A stretch of DNA of 64,000 bases, from assembly GCF_026248825.1 (NCBI RefSeq), contig NZ_CP110973.1, forward strand, positions 1,488,001 through 1,552,000. Reading direction: 5' to 3'. The first letter of the stretch is position 1. Every line of letters starts with the position of its first letter. The translations under genes were made by a program, and so were the position numbers. This stretch comes from Larkinella insperata. GTDB taxonomy: Bacteria; Bacteroidota; Bacteroidia; Cytophagales; Spirosomataceae. This document shows positions 43,527 through 51,919 of this stretch, piece by piece. The notes below the pieces were generated by a model. That model saw nothing but the letters and a program-made list of their open reading frames with translations. It was not told the origin of the DNA and made no database searches.

Positions 43527-45566
43527 TCAAGCGCGTTTCATGGCAACCCGGTAGAGGATGACGGCCAGCCCCAGAAACGACAGCGCACCCAGAAGCTGGT
43601 AACCGCCCGCACCGAGTGCCCCTTCCAGCGCCGGTTCCAGCGTCAACCCGGCCAGAAAATTGTAGATGGATTCGTTGACAGAAAGCAGGGCCACGAATAC
43701 CCCGGCCAGTGCCCCACCGGCCACCAAACCGGTTGAGAACAGGCTGCCCCGTCCCAGATCGGCGTCTTCCTCAACGATGCCTTTCCGCTTGAAATTCCAG
43801 TCGACCAGCGCTTTCACACAGCCACCAGCGAAGATTGGCAGGGTTGTCGAAAGAGGTAGGTACAGGCCAACGGCAAAGGCCAGCGCACTAACCCCGCAAA
43901 TTTCGACAACAAACGACATAAAAGCGCCCACCAGTACAAACTGCCAGTCGAGGTTAAACGACAGCAGCCCTTTGATCAGGGTAGCCATCAGCGTTCCCTG
44001 CGGAGCCGGAAACCGGTCGCTGCCGATGGCGTGGGTAATGCCCTGCGCGACGAGATCGGGGGTGGGCGTATCCAGGATTTTAACCGTGGCCCCGACCGCC
44101 AGCGATGAAACAATCACCCCGATGAATAGGGCCATTTGCTGGTATTTGGGCGTTGCGCCGACCAGAAAACCGGTTTTCAAATCCTGCGAGGTACCGCCCG
44201 CGTTGGCCGCTGCGATGCAGATCATGCCACCCACCACCAGCACTGCCGGTTCGTAAATTTTGCCCGTCAGGCCAACTCCGATGAATACCAAGGCCGTGCC
44301 CATGATGGTGGCAATGGTCATGCCCGAAACCGGCGACGAACTGGAACCGATCAGCCCGACAATCCGGCTGGCGACGGTCACAAAGAAAAAGCCAAACACG
44401 ACGACCAGTATGGCAATCAGCAGCTTGGTCAGAATGGAATCGCCGGGAATTTGCGGAAGAATGACCATCAAAACCGCCAGGGCAATGCTACCGAAAATGA
44501 CGACCCGCACCGACAAATCCTGCTCCGTCCGCCGAACCTGCGCGCCTTCCGCGGCCACATCCACTTTTTTGAAGCTGTCGCGGAACGAGGAAACGATGGT
44601 CGGGATGGTTTTGAGCAGCGTCATGAAACCGCCCGCCGTAACCGCCCCCGCGCCGATTTGCCGGATGTAGGCCCGGTAGATGGCGGCCGCCGTGTCGCTA
44701 AATGTGTGCGATGCCGGATTCCAGCCGCCGGGTCCGCCCGCCGTTTGCAAATTGGTCAAATAGCCAAGTTTGATCAGTTGTAGCGCAATGGTATCGCCCG
44801 GCACTAGTGTTGCCAGCAACGGAATCAGGGCCAGCCACGCCAGAATACCGCCCCCGACCAACACCGCCGAAATCCGAAACCCGATGATGTAGCCAACGCC
44901 CAGGTACTCCGGCGTAATCTCGCCCGATACCTGCGCCGACGGGAAATACCGGTTTGCCTGCTGGGTAGCCCAGGTAGGCGCTTCGGCAATGACGTGCAGA
45001 ATCTTCTGGAAAATCGCATACAGCAAGGCCACGCCCAACCCCCGGTAGGCCATCTTGGCAAAATCACCGCCCCGCTCGCCCGCAATCAGCACCGAGCCGC
45101 AGGCCGTTCCTTCGGGATAGGGTAGCTTGCCGTGTTCTTCCACGATGAGCGCCCGTCGCAGCGGAATCATCATGAGCGTACCGAGCAGCCCGCCCAGAAT
45201 CGCCAGCGTCAGAATGGTCCAGTAATTGAAAAAGTCCTCGCCAACCCCGTCGGTCAGGAACAGGAAACCGGGCAGGGTAAAAACTACCCCGGACGCGATG
45301 GATTCGCCCGCCGAGCCGGTGGTCTGGATAATGTTGTTTTCGAGGATGGTCGTCTTCAGGAATTTCCGCCCGAGCGAAATGGCCAGGACCGCAATGGGAA
45401 TGGACGCCGAAACGGACAGCCCGGCTTTCAGCGACAGATAAACCGTGGCAGCTCCGAACAAGACCCCAAACAAAGCCCCCGTGATGACGGCTTTGAGCGT
45501 AAATTCGGCGGTTGACTGGTTATCGGGAATGTAAGGTCTGAACTCGGTAGACGGTCTGGTTTCCAT
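43527..45566 (-). CDS. OPT family oligopeptide/metal-chelate transporter
   Basis: This 679-residue polytopic inner-membrane protein has about 14 hydrophobic segments. The OPT family block FTLKAVITGALFGVLFGAATVYLSLKAG (quoted by start only: VITGALFGVLF) is followed by TTILENNIIQTTGSAG and GGTSQDLKTGFLVGATPKYQ. OPT proteins move small peptides or metal-siderophore chelates by proton symport. It stands alone and converges on the M61 gene. Confidence 0.9.
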   Translation of the reverse strand: METRPSTEFRPYIPDNQSTAEFTLKAVITGALFGVLFGAATVYLSLKAGLSVSASIPIAVLAISLGRKFLKTTILENNIIQTTGSAGESIASGVVFTLPGFLFLTDGVGEDFFNYWTILTLAILGGLLGTLMMIPLRRALIVEEHGKLPYPEGTACGSVLIAGERGGDFAKMAYRGLGVALLYAIFQKILHVIAEAPTWATQQANRYFPSAQVSGEITPEYLGVGYIIGFRISAVLVGGGILAWLALIPLLATLVPGDTIALQLIKLGYLTNLQTAGGPGGWNPASHTFSDTAAAIYRAYIRQIGAGAVTAGGFMTLLKTIPTIVSSFRDSFKKVDVAAEGAQVRRTEQDLSVRVVIFGSIALAVLMVILPQIPGDSILTKLLIAILVVVFGFFFVTVASRIVGLIGSSSSPVSGMTIATIMGTALVFIGVGLTGKIYEPAVLVVGGMICIAAANAGGTSQDLKTGFLVGATPKYQQMALFIGVIVSSLAVGATVKILDTPTPDLVAQGITHAIGSDRFPAPQGTLMATLIKGLLSFNLDWQFVLVGAFMSFVVEICGVSALAFAVGLYLPLSTTLPIFAGGCVKALVDWNFKRKGIVEEDADLGRGSLFSTGLVAGGALAGVFVALLSVNESIYNFLAGLTLEPALEGALGAGGYQLLGALSFLGLAVILYRVAMKRA

Positions 45567-45588
45567 GGGCAGGGGTCAGGATTTTCGC

Positions 45589-45617
45589 GAAAGATAATCA
45601 AATGCGATCTTGTTCAA
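45589..45617 (-). promoter_or_regulatory. Candidate promoter of the OPT gene
   Basis: On the minus strand TTG (45617-45615) and TATCTTTC (45596-45589) lie 21 bases apart start to start. This gives a leader of about 15-20 nt before the ATG at 45566. Confidence 0.3.
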
Positions 45618-45674
45618 CCACCCGATGCCGCTTCCGCCGGAAAAACCGGGGAAAATGAGTTTCGGGCCAGCCGT

Positions 45675-46133
45675 TTATTCGTCTCCTCCCAATACCGACC
45701 ACACCATGTCGCTTTCGTAGCCTTTTCCGATGGCGAAGCGCACCAGTTTCTGCTTCATGACCAGCGGACTCTCGCCCTGCAGGCTGCGCTTCTTTTTCTC
45801 GAGCAAATCGACCAGCGTCTGGCGGTAGTCGTCGGGTTCAATTTCTTTCATGGCCTGATCGAGGTTATAGCCGGTGATGCCGCGCTGCTTCAGGTGCTGC
45901 TTGATTTTGTGTTTGCCCCAGCGTTTCACCCGGAATTTGCTACCCGCGAACGTTTTGGCAAACCGCTCTTCATTCAGGTAGTTCTGTTCGATTAGCCAAA
46001 CGATGATTTCCTCGGCCTCGTCGCCGTACACATCCCATTCGTTCAGCCGTTCACGAACTTCCCGCTGCGTGCGTTCCTGATAGGCGCAAAACGAAGCCGC
46101 CCGGCGCAGAATATCTTTTGATTGCTCGGTCAT
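45675..46133 (-). CDS. recX: RecX-like regulator of RecA
   Basis: This 152-residue protein has the three-repeat, all-helical RecX fold (RTQREVRERLNEW, VWLIEQNYLNEERFAKTFAGSKF, KIKQHLKQRGI, AIGKGYESDMV). RecX restrains RecA filaments. recA is not in the window. It is monocistronic. Confidence 0.86.
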   Translation of the reverse strand: MTEQSKDILRRAASFCAYQERTQREVRERLNEWDVYGDEAEEIIVWLIEQNYLNEERFAKTFAGSKFRVKRWGKHKIKQHLKQRGITGYNLDQAMKEIEPDDYRQTLVDLLEKKKRSLQGESPLVMKQKLVRFAIGKGYESDMVWSVLGGDE

Positions 46134-46147
46134 TTTCTAGAGGTGGA

Positions 46148-46219
46148 AGGTTAGACAAGAGACAAGAGAGATGGGACAAAAGATCAGAAAACCGGTTTCT
46201 TTTTTCATCTGTCTAACCT
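46148..46219. repeat. Imperfect inverted repeat between RraA-like and recX genes
   Basis: AGGTTAGACA (46148-46157) is repeated inverted as TGTCTAACCT (46210-46219). An inner AGAAA...TTTCT stem brackets ACCGGT. The arms are rich in AAGAGA words like those at 30704 and 49960. Confidence 0.4.
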
Positions 46220-46251
46220 CTCTTATCTTACATCTCCTATCTATTAATAAC

Positions 46252-46280
46252 AAAAAACGGCCGAAGATAGCTCCGGCCGT
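46252..46280 (-). terminator. Rho-independent terminator of the RraA-like operon
   Basis: ACGGCCG (46257-46263) pairs with CGGCCGT (46274-46280). A minus-strand T run follows (plus A run 46252-46257). Confidence 0.75.
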
Positions 46281-46300
46281 TGTGTCCTTATAATTCAAAA

Positions 46301-47233
46301 TTACCAGGTTCGTTTGCTCATCACCTTGTCCAGTTCGGCGCGGGTCATGGTGCCAAGTTCGGGGTGCTGACCGAGCCATTTCAGGAACTCGACTTTGATT
46401 TCGTCGGTCCACTGGCTGTCGATCTGGCCCGTGGTGTAGCGGGCCGATTTGACCATTTCAAAACCGAACTGGTCTTTGCGGGTCACAAATTCGCAGGTTG
46501 CCACAACCTGTTCGGCTAGGTGCGCCGGTACGAACAAGACACCTTCCCGCTGGGCAATCACCAGGTCGCCGGGCAGCACCATTGTGTTTCCCATCCGGAT
46601 CGGTGAATTCAGGCCCATCAGGACCATTTCTTCCAGAAACGACGGGTGAAAATCGCGCACGTACGCGTTGAAGCCTTTGATATTCTGCAGCTCCTGCAAA
46701 TCGCGGGCGGCCCCGTTGAACACGACCCCGTTGCCGGTTTTGCTGAAAATGGCATTGCCTAAAGTGGCGCCCACGAGCGTACCTCCGCCAATTTTCCCGA
46801 AACCGTCGGCCACATACACGTCGCCTTTCGTCAACGTTTCAATCGGCCAGGTGTTGGTGTTGCCCTTGCGGCCCTGCTTGCTGATGCCCCGGTCTTTGAT
46901 GTTTTTCTCCACATCCGGCCGGCTGGGCATAAACATTGCCGTAACGGCCCGGCCCACCACCGCCACATCGTCGTGGATAAACTTCCAGCCGCCTTCGAAT
47001 TGATTCAGGTATCCTTCATTTTTCAAAACCGTCCAGGCATCATCAAGACCAATCTTTTTAGCCCGTTCGATCAGCGCATCCGGAATTTTGGGGCGCCCGT
47101 CGGGGAAGCGTTCGCCCTTCCATTCGGACGTTAAAAAGACTAGTTCCTCTTTCGGAAGGGTTTGCGCAACAGCAGAAAAACCAGTAAGCAGAACCGCAAA
47201 GAAGGATACGAAACGAGCAATTCGGTAGTTCAT
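46301..47233 (-). CDS. Exported RraA-family protein, second gene
   Basis: This 310-residue protein has a signal peptide (FAVLLTGFSAVAQ). It continues with a RraA/HMG-aldolase-like fold: RAVTAMFMPSRPDVE, VADGFGKIGGGTLVGATLGN, VVFNGAARDLQEL and PGDLVIAQREGVLFVPAHLAE. Cytosolic relatives are either RNase E inhibitors or 4-hydroxy-4-methyl-2-oxoglutarate aldolases. The secretion signal makes an RNase E role unlikely. It lies ten bases after its paralogue. Confidence 0.83.
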   Translation of the reverse strand: MNYRIARFVSFFAVLLTGFSAVAQTLPKEELVFLTSEWKGERFPDGRPKIPDALIERAKKIGLDDAWTVLKNEGYLNQFEGGWKFIHDDVAVVGRAVTAMFMPSRPDVEKNIKDRGISKQGRKGNTNTWPIETLTKGDVYVADGFGKIGGGTLVGATLGNAIFSKTGNGVVFNGAARDLQELQNIKGFNAYVRDFHPSFLEEMVLMGLNSPIRMGNTMVLPGDLVIAQREGVLFVPAHLAEQVVATCEFVTRKDQFGFEMVKSARYTTGQIDSQWTDEIKVEFLKWLGQHPELGTMTRAELDKVMSKRTW

Positions 47234-47243
47234 AGTGGGTCAA

Positions 47244-48179
47244 TTAATGGCCGCCTTTGGCCAGGTACGCTTCAATGTCTTTTTGAGTGATTGCCAGTTT
47301 TTTGGGGTATTTAGCCACCCAGGCTCTGAATTCATTCTTGATTTTGTCCGACCAGTCGCCGTGGATTTCACCGGACGGGTACTTGCTTTGTTGCAGCAGG
47401 AACCGCTCAAACTCGTCGCGCAACGCCGTCATTTCCGAAGCCGACACCAGCCCTTCGACCAGGTGCGCCGGGATGAAAACTACGCCGTATTCGTTCGCAA
47501 ACACCACATCGCCGGGCAACACCGTTACGTCACCGACGCGAATCGGCGCGTTGATGGACGTGGGCGTCATGTCTTTGATGTACGACGGATCGTGGCCCTT
47601 CACCCAGGCGTTGAACCCTTTGGTGTCTTTCAACTCCTGCATGTCGCGGATGGAGCCGTAAAAGATAACGCCCTTGCCGGTTTTGCCGTAAATGGCGTTG
47701 CCCAGGCTGGAACCAATCAGCGTGCCGTCCTTGATCTTGCCGTATCCGTCGGCCACGTACACATCGCCTTTGGTCAGGATGTCGATCGGCCAGATGTTAA
47801 TACCGCCTTTCTGCGAGCGCCCCTCGGCTTTCCCGGTTTTGCGAACCAGGCTATCGAGGTCGGGGCGGGTGGGCATGAACTGCGCCGTTACCACCCGGCC
47901 GGTCATGGTTTCACCCGGTTTAAGGATAACCCAGTTTTTCTCGACCTGATTCCGGTAGCCTTTGTTGCCCAGATAGCCCCATACCTGCTCCAAGGTACAA
48001 TTCTGTAGTCGTTCCAGGACCAGATCCGACACTTTCGGACGCCCATCCGGGAAGCGTTCGCCCTGCCAGTTGGCGGTCAGGGCCTTCACGTACTCCGGAG
48101 ACGAACCAACTTGTTGGGCCTGCGCCACCAAACTTCCCGAAAGAGCGATGGCCAGCGCTAGTAAAGTTTTCTTAATCAT
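47244..48179 (-). CDS. Exported RraA-family protein, first gene
   Basis: This 311-residue paralogue of the downstream gene has its own signal peptide (ALSGSLVAQAQ). The same blocks appear: RVVTAQFMPTRPDLD, VADGYGKIKDGTLIGSSLGN, VIFYGSIRDMQEL and PGDVVFANEYGVVFIPAHLVE. A periplasmic lyase/aldolase or ligand-binding role is inferred. It is divergent from the Tat-exported enolase-superfamily gene across about 300 bases, suggesting a shared catabolic function. Confidence 0.83.
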   Translation of the reverse strand: MIKKTLLALAIALSGSLVAQAQQVGSSPEYVKALTANWQGERFPDGRPKVSDLVLERLQNCTLEQVWGYLGNKGYRNQVEKNWVILKPGETMTGRVVTAQFMPTRPDLDSLVRKTGKAEGRSQKGGINIWPIDILTKGDVYVADGYGKIKDGTLIGSSLGNAIYGKTGKGVIFYGSIRDMQELKDTKGFNAWVKGHDPSYIKDMTPTSINAPIRVGDVTVLPGDVVFANEYGVVFIPAHLVEGLVSASEMTALRDEFERFLLQQSKYPSGEIHGDWSDKIKNEFRAWVAKYPKKLAITQKDIEAYLAKGGH

Positions 48180-48475
48180 TGCTTTATAAGGGTAAGGATG
48201 GCTAATCAGCGAAATTATACTCTTGATGCCGTGTGTAAAAGTAAAAAATTGGGACTTTTTCCCCGTCGGAAATCACTTGCCAGCATCAAAAAGGCAATCC
48301 CATGAGTAAAATACTGACTAAAGTCGGATTTAGAAAAAAATAGCGGCCGTCAGACGGGAAGTGAGCTTTTTTAGTATCTTTCCCAATGAATAGAACTATA
48401 TCAAGACGTAAATTTACTATTCTAACTAAGTATTGATCCGGTGACTTATCCAAGTACCTAAATCCCGTTGAACGC
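48180..48475. other. Divergent intergenic region between RraA-like and enolase-superfamily genes
   Basis: Near 48375 a plus-strand TATCTTTC resembles a -7 element, but no -33 is clear. No hairpin or ORF is supported. An opposite-strand reading through the neighbouring gene is a shadow. Confidence 0.3.
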
Positions 48476-49948
48476 ATGAAGAAAGTACAACATCTACTTG
48501 AGTGGCTCAAAAAGCATCCCGCCCCGACAGCGGCCTCCCAGCCGTCAATCGAACCCTCTGCCGGTGTTGACCGGCGCAACTTCCTTCGCAATTCGACGCT
48601 GGGCGGTTTGTCGCTCGGCCTGATGTTCGACGGCAAACCGGAGCGCGAAATGGAGTTCATTACGCAGAAAGTTAAGAAGGATTCGAAGCCGTCGGAACTG
48701 AAAATTACCGATCTCCGGGTAGCGGTTTTGCAGGGCGTACCCTTTTCCAGCCCCATCATTCGGATCGACACGAACCAGGGCCTGGTCGGCTGGGGTGAAG
48801 TGCGCGACGGAGCCAGCCCCAATTACGCCCTGATGCTGAAAAGCCGTCTGCTGGGTAAGAACCCGTGTCATGTCGAGAAAATTTTTAAAGAGATTCGCCA
48901 GTTTGCCGGTCACAGCCGGGCCGCAGGTGGGGTTTGCGGGGTTGAAATGGCGCTGTGGGATCTGGCCGGTAAAGCCTACAACGTACCGGCATATCAACTG
49001 CTGGGCGGCAAATACCGGGATTACATCCGGCTCTACGCCGATACGCCCGAAGGCCGGGATTACGACGAATTTGCCAAGCACATGGTTCGGCGCCGAGATC
49101 AGGGGTATACCTTCCTGAAAATGGACTTCGGGATCGGGATGCTGGCCGATACGCCGGGTATGCTGGTGGGCGCTAAAAACTGGAGTGTCAAACAGCAGTG
49201 GAACGATGCCAAACCGGGCATGATGGGCAACTACGCCCAGACCAAACACCCGTTTACCCGGATTCAGGTAACGTCCAAAGGGATCGATGCCCTAGCGCAG
49301 CACGTGGGGAAGGTCCGGGAGATTGTGGGCTACGACACGCCTTTGTCGGCCGACCACTTCGGCCACTTCGACGTGAATACCGCCATTCAGATCGGGAAGG
49401 CGATGGAACCGTTCCGCCTGGCCTGGCTCGAAGACCTTGTGCCCTGGTTCTACACCGATCAATGGAAGCAGATTTCCGACGCCATCGATACGCCGACGCT
49501 GACGGGTGAGGATATTTTCGGCAAAAAAGAATTTATCAAGCTCATTGACGCCAAAGCAATCGACATGATTCACCCGGATCTGGCTTCGTCGGGCGGGCTG
49601 CTGGAAACGAAGAAAATCGGGGACTACGCCGAGGAAGCCGGTATTCCGATGGCGATGCACTTTGCGGGCTCACCAATCTGCATGATGGCCAACATTCACT
49701 GCGCGGCCGCTACCGAAAACTTCGTTGCCCTCGAACACCACGGGGTTGATGTAGATGGTTGGGAAGACATTGTAACCGGAATCAAACCAATCGTGGAAAA
49801 AGGCTTCGTGAAAGTTCCCGACAGACCGGGTCTGGGCGTCGAACTCAACGAAGAAGTGGCGAAGAAATTCCTGAAGAAAGGAGCTACCTGGTTTGCTCCG
49901 ACCGAAATCTGGAACACCCGCGACTCCGCTGACCGCGAATGGAGCTAA
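48476..49948 (+). CDS. Enolase-superfamily (mandelate racemase/muconate lactonizing) enzyme with Tat signal
   Basis: This 490-residue protein has a long N-terminal region and a twin-arginine motif DRRNFLRNSTLGG around residue 37. The capping domain (LRVAVLQGVPFSSPIIRIDTNQG-type, GGVCGVEMALWDLAGK) is followed by a TIM barrel. The barrel has FLKMDFGIG, YDTPLSADHF, LAWLEDLVPW and TLTGEDIFG as metal-ligand strands, then PDLASSGGLLETKKI and AMHFAGSPI. It probably dehydrates or racemises a sugar acid outside the cytosol. It is divergent from two exported RraA-like genes. Confidence 0.87.
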   Translation: MKKVQHLLEWLKKHPAPTAASQPSIEPSAGVDRRNFLRNSTLGGLSLGLMFDGKPEREMEFITQKVKKDSKPSELKITDLRVAVLQGVPFSSPIIRIDTNQGLVGWGEVRDGASPNYALMLKSRLLGKNPCHVEKIFKEIRQFAGHSRAAGGVCGVEMALWDLAGKAYNVPAYQLLGGKYRDYIRLYADTPEGRDYDEFAKHMVRRRDQGYTFLKMDFGIGMLADTPGMLVGAKNWSVKQQWNDAKPGMMGNYAQTKHPFTRIQVTSKGIDALAQHVGKVREIVGYDTPLSADHFGHFDVNTAIQIGKAMEPFRLAWLEDLVPWFYTDQWKQISDAIDTPTLTGEDIFGKKEFIKLIDAKAIDMIHPDLASSGGLLETKKIGDYAEEAGIPMAMHFAGSPICMMANIHCAAATENFVALEHHGVDVDGWEDIVTGIKPIVEKGFVKVPDRPGLGVELNEEVAKKFLKKGATWFAPTEIWNTRDSADREWS

Positions 49949-49959
49949 AAGGAGTTAAA

Positions 49960-50023
49960 AATTAAGCGTTAAGAGTGATGAGTTAAAGTGCGCCAGCCAA
50001 CTCATCACTCTTAACGCTTAATT
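49960..50023. terminator. 25-bp perfect inverted repeat shared by two convergent gene ends
   Basis: Arms 49960-49984 and 49999-50023 are perfect 25-bp inverted copies with a 14-nt loop. The right arm includes the stop codon of the DUF3857 gene. Each transcript therefore ends in the same word (AATTAAGCGTTAAGAGTGAT...) and can form a long hairpin terminator. Confidence 0.7.
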
Positions 50024-51919
50024 CTTCAGCAGGATTTGCAGCCGGTCGGCTTTGGCTATTTTCCGGCGGAAATCCACGTATTCCGTGTAGAGTTCCGGCG
50101 CATACCTTCCTGCTTCCATCACCAGTCGGCGACTGTACTTCACGGTATTTCCCTCCACCTTTGCCGATGCCTGATAGGTTCCGAAACGCGATTTGAGCTG
50201 TACCGGCTCAAAAAGGTATTCAACCGCCATCCCGGTCGGCAACTGATACGTAATCGTATCGGTGTCCAGATAACTGGTTGCCAGTTGAAATTCCGCCGTA
50301 CGATGATCGGTCTGAACGGGCAGCGATTGACTCGATGTGAGCTGGCTGGGAACCAGAAACAGGCGATTGCCGCTGCGGGAGGCACAGGTTGGCACCTGCA
50401 TGATCAGGCGTTCGACAATCGCTGGTAACGTATTTTTCTGCTCCTGAAAAGAAAACGATGAAATCGTAAAATTAGGCATGGTGAATTGCCGGTAAAGCCA
50501 CTGCCGCTGATCGTCCGAACTCGCAGTACGCATCACCGACTCCACCCCTTCTGTCTGAATACCGGTATACAGGGTACTGACATCGAACGTTGCGCTTCCG
50601 GATGCCTCAAGCCGGGCCACCGCCGAACGGTTTTGCCGGTTATCGACCGGGCGGTAAACCGGCGTTCGTACCAGCTTCCCGCCTTCGGGCATCAGCAACA
50701 GAGCGTGTCGGTTGTCTGTAAAACTGCCCAGATAACCAGCCGGTGCGTGCTGATCGGTACATTCCAGCCAAACGGTATCCTTCGCCAGCGGAACGCACAA
50801 AATCATGTGATTGAAGCGCAGAGCCGGAAAATCAGGTTCCACATCCACTTTATGCCGACCTGCCGAAACCAGCGCCCAATACGACGGAATTCCGACGGCT
50901 TTCAGCAGGGCGTACGTGTAATTGGAAAGCGCCTTACAGTCGCCGTAGCCTTTCTCGGCCACCACAGAAGCCGGAAACGTTTGCCAGCCGCCAATGCCCA
51001 GCTGAATACTGACGTAGCGCGTATGCTGCTGTACAAATCCGTAAATTTTCTGAATTTTCTTGACGGCATCGGTTTCGCCGGCCACCAGTTCCAGCGCCTG
51101 ACGCCGGAGCGACTCCGGGAGCTGATCGCGTCCCTCATTGAGTTGGTAGACAAACCGGCCCAACTCCTGCCAGGTTTGCATCCGTCCTTTGCGGGCTTCC
51201 AGTTCAAACTCATCGGGAGCCGTCAATACCCCCGGCCCCAGGTTCGTGTAATACGGAGCCTGCGATTCCTGTTCGTGTATTTTTTGCTGTTTGAGCTGCC
51301 AGGTGTACACGCGCCCGGCCGGACTGGTTGCCATTTCGGGTGCTGCCAGTTGGTTCAGGATTTTATACCGTAACGTTTGCCCGGCTGGCACCACTACCTG
51401 AAACTGAGCCAGCTCCAGCGCCAGTTTATCATCGCTCTGCGGAAACCAGGCCGGATACGACATGGTGTTACGCGTGGTGATCTCGTAGCGAAATTCAACG
51501 GTAAACGGGTAATCGGCGTACGAAAACGCTGCTGATTTTGCCCGATTGTCTTCAAACAATGAAAAATCACTGATCGAACTCAGGTCTTTGATATCACTGC
51601 GTTTCAACCGACGAAGCACCTTCCCCTCCGCGTTGTATAAAGTTCCTTCAATGCTACTTACCTTCGAAAGCTTATCGTAGGGAATCTCCAGATTGGCGTA
51701 AGACTGCCCTTCTTCCTTCAGAATCGTAACGGCATAATGCACGGTTTCGACCGCTTCGGCCTGCGTCCGGACCTGAAACGTCTGCTCATGGACCCGCATC
51801 ACCGCGGCCGCTCCTGCCGACAGATTAGCGGGAATGGCCGCAACGGAGAACGGTTCTCCCGCCCAGGCGGTCAGACTCAGCAGCCAGCCGCCGACCAACC
51901 CGTACCAACGCTTATTCAT
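50018..51919 (-). CDS. DUF3857/transglutaminase-like protein, intact catalytic residues
   Basis: This 633-residue exported protein has an N-terminal DUF3857 domain (about 55-230) and a central transglutaminase-like fold. A catalytic Cys lies in GYGDCKALSNYTYALLKAVG and a His in ALRFNHMILCVPL, with VWLECTDQ after it. The Cys-His-Asp pattern is kept, so it could be active. The role is unknown; such pairs are common in Bacteroidota. It overlaps the upstream paralogue by eight bases, so the two are translationally linked. Confidence 0.82.
   Translation of the reverse strand: MNKRWYGLVGGWLLSLTAWAGEPFSVAAIPANLSAGAAAVMRVHEQTFQVRTQAEAVETVHYAVTILKEEGQSYANLEIPYDKLSKVSSIEGTLYNAEGKVLRRLKRSDIKDLSSISDFSLFEDNRAKSAAFSYADYPFTVEFRYEITTRNTMSYPAWFPQSDDKLALELAQFQVVVPAGQTLRYKILNQLAAPEMATSPAGRVYTWQLKQQKIHEQESQAPYYTNLGPGVLTAPDEFELEARKGRMQTWQELGRFVYQLNEGRDQLPESLRRQALELVAGETDAVKKIQKIYGFVQQHTRYVSIQLGIGGWQTFPASVVAEKGYGDCKALSNYTYALLKAVGIPSYWALVSAGRHKVDVEPDFPALRFNHMILCVPLAKDTVWLECTDQHAPAGYLGSFTDNRHALLLMPEGGKLVRTPVYRPVDNRQNRSAVARLEASGSATFDVSTLYTGIQTEGVESVMRTASSDDQRQWLYRQFTMPNFTISSFSFQEQKNTLPAIVERLIMQVPTCASRSGNRLFLVPSQLTSSQSLPVQTDHRTAEFQLATSYLDTDTITYQLPTGMAVEYLFEPVQLKSRFGTYQASAKVEGNTVKYSRRLVMEAGRYAPELYTEYVDFRRKIAKADRLQILLKN

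Noticed and set aside
46137..46412. 91-codon minus-strand reading
   Set aside because: It runs through an inverted repeat and a terminator and overlaps the RraA-like gene in another frame.
46301..48179. RraA-like genes considered as RNase E regulators
   Set aside because: Both carry secretion signals, so a cytosolic RNase E role is unlikely.
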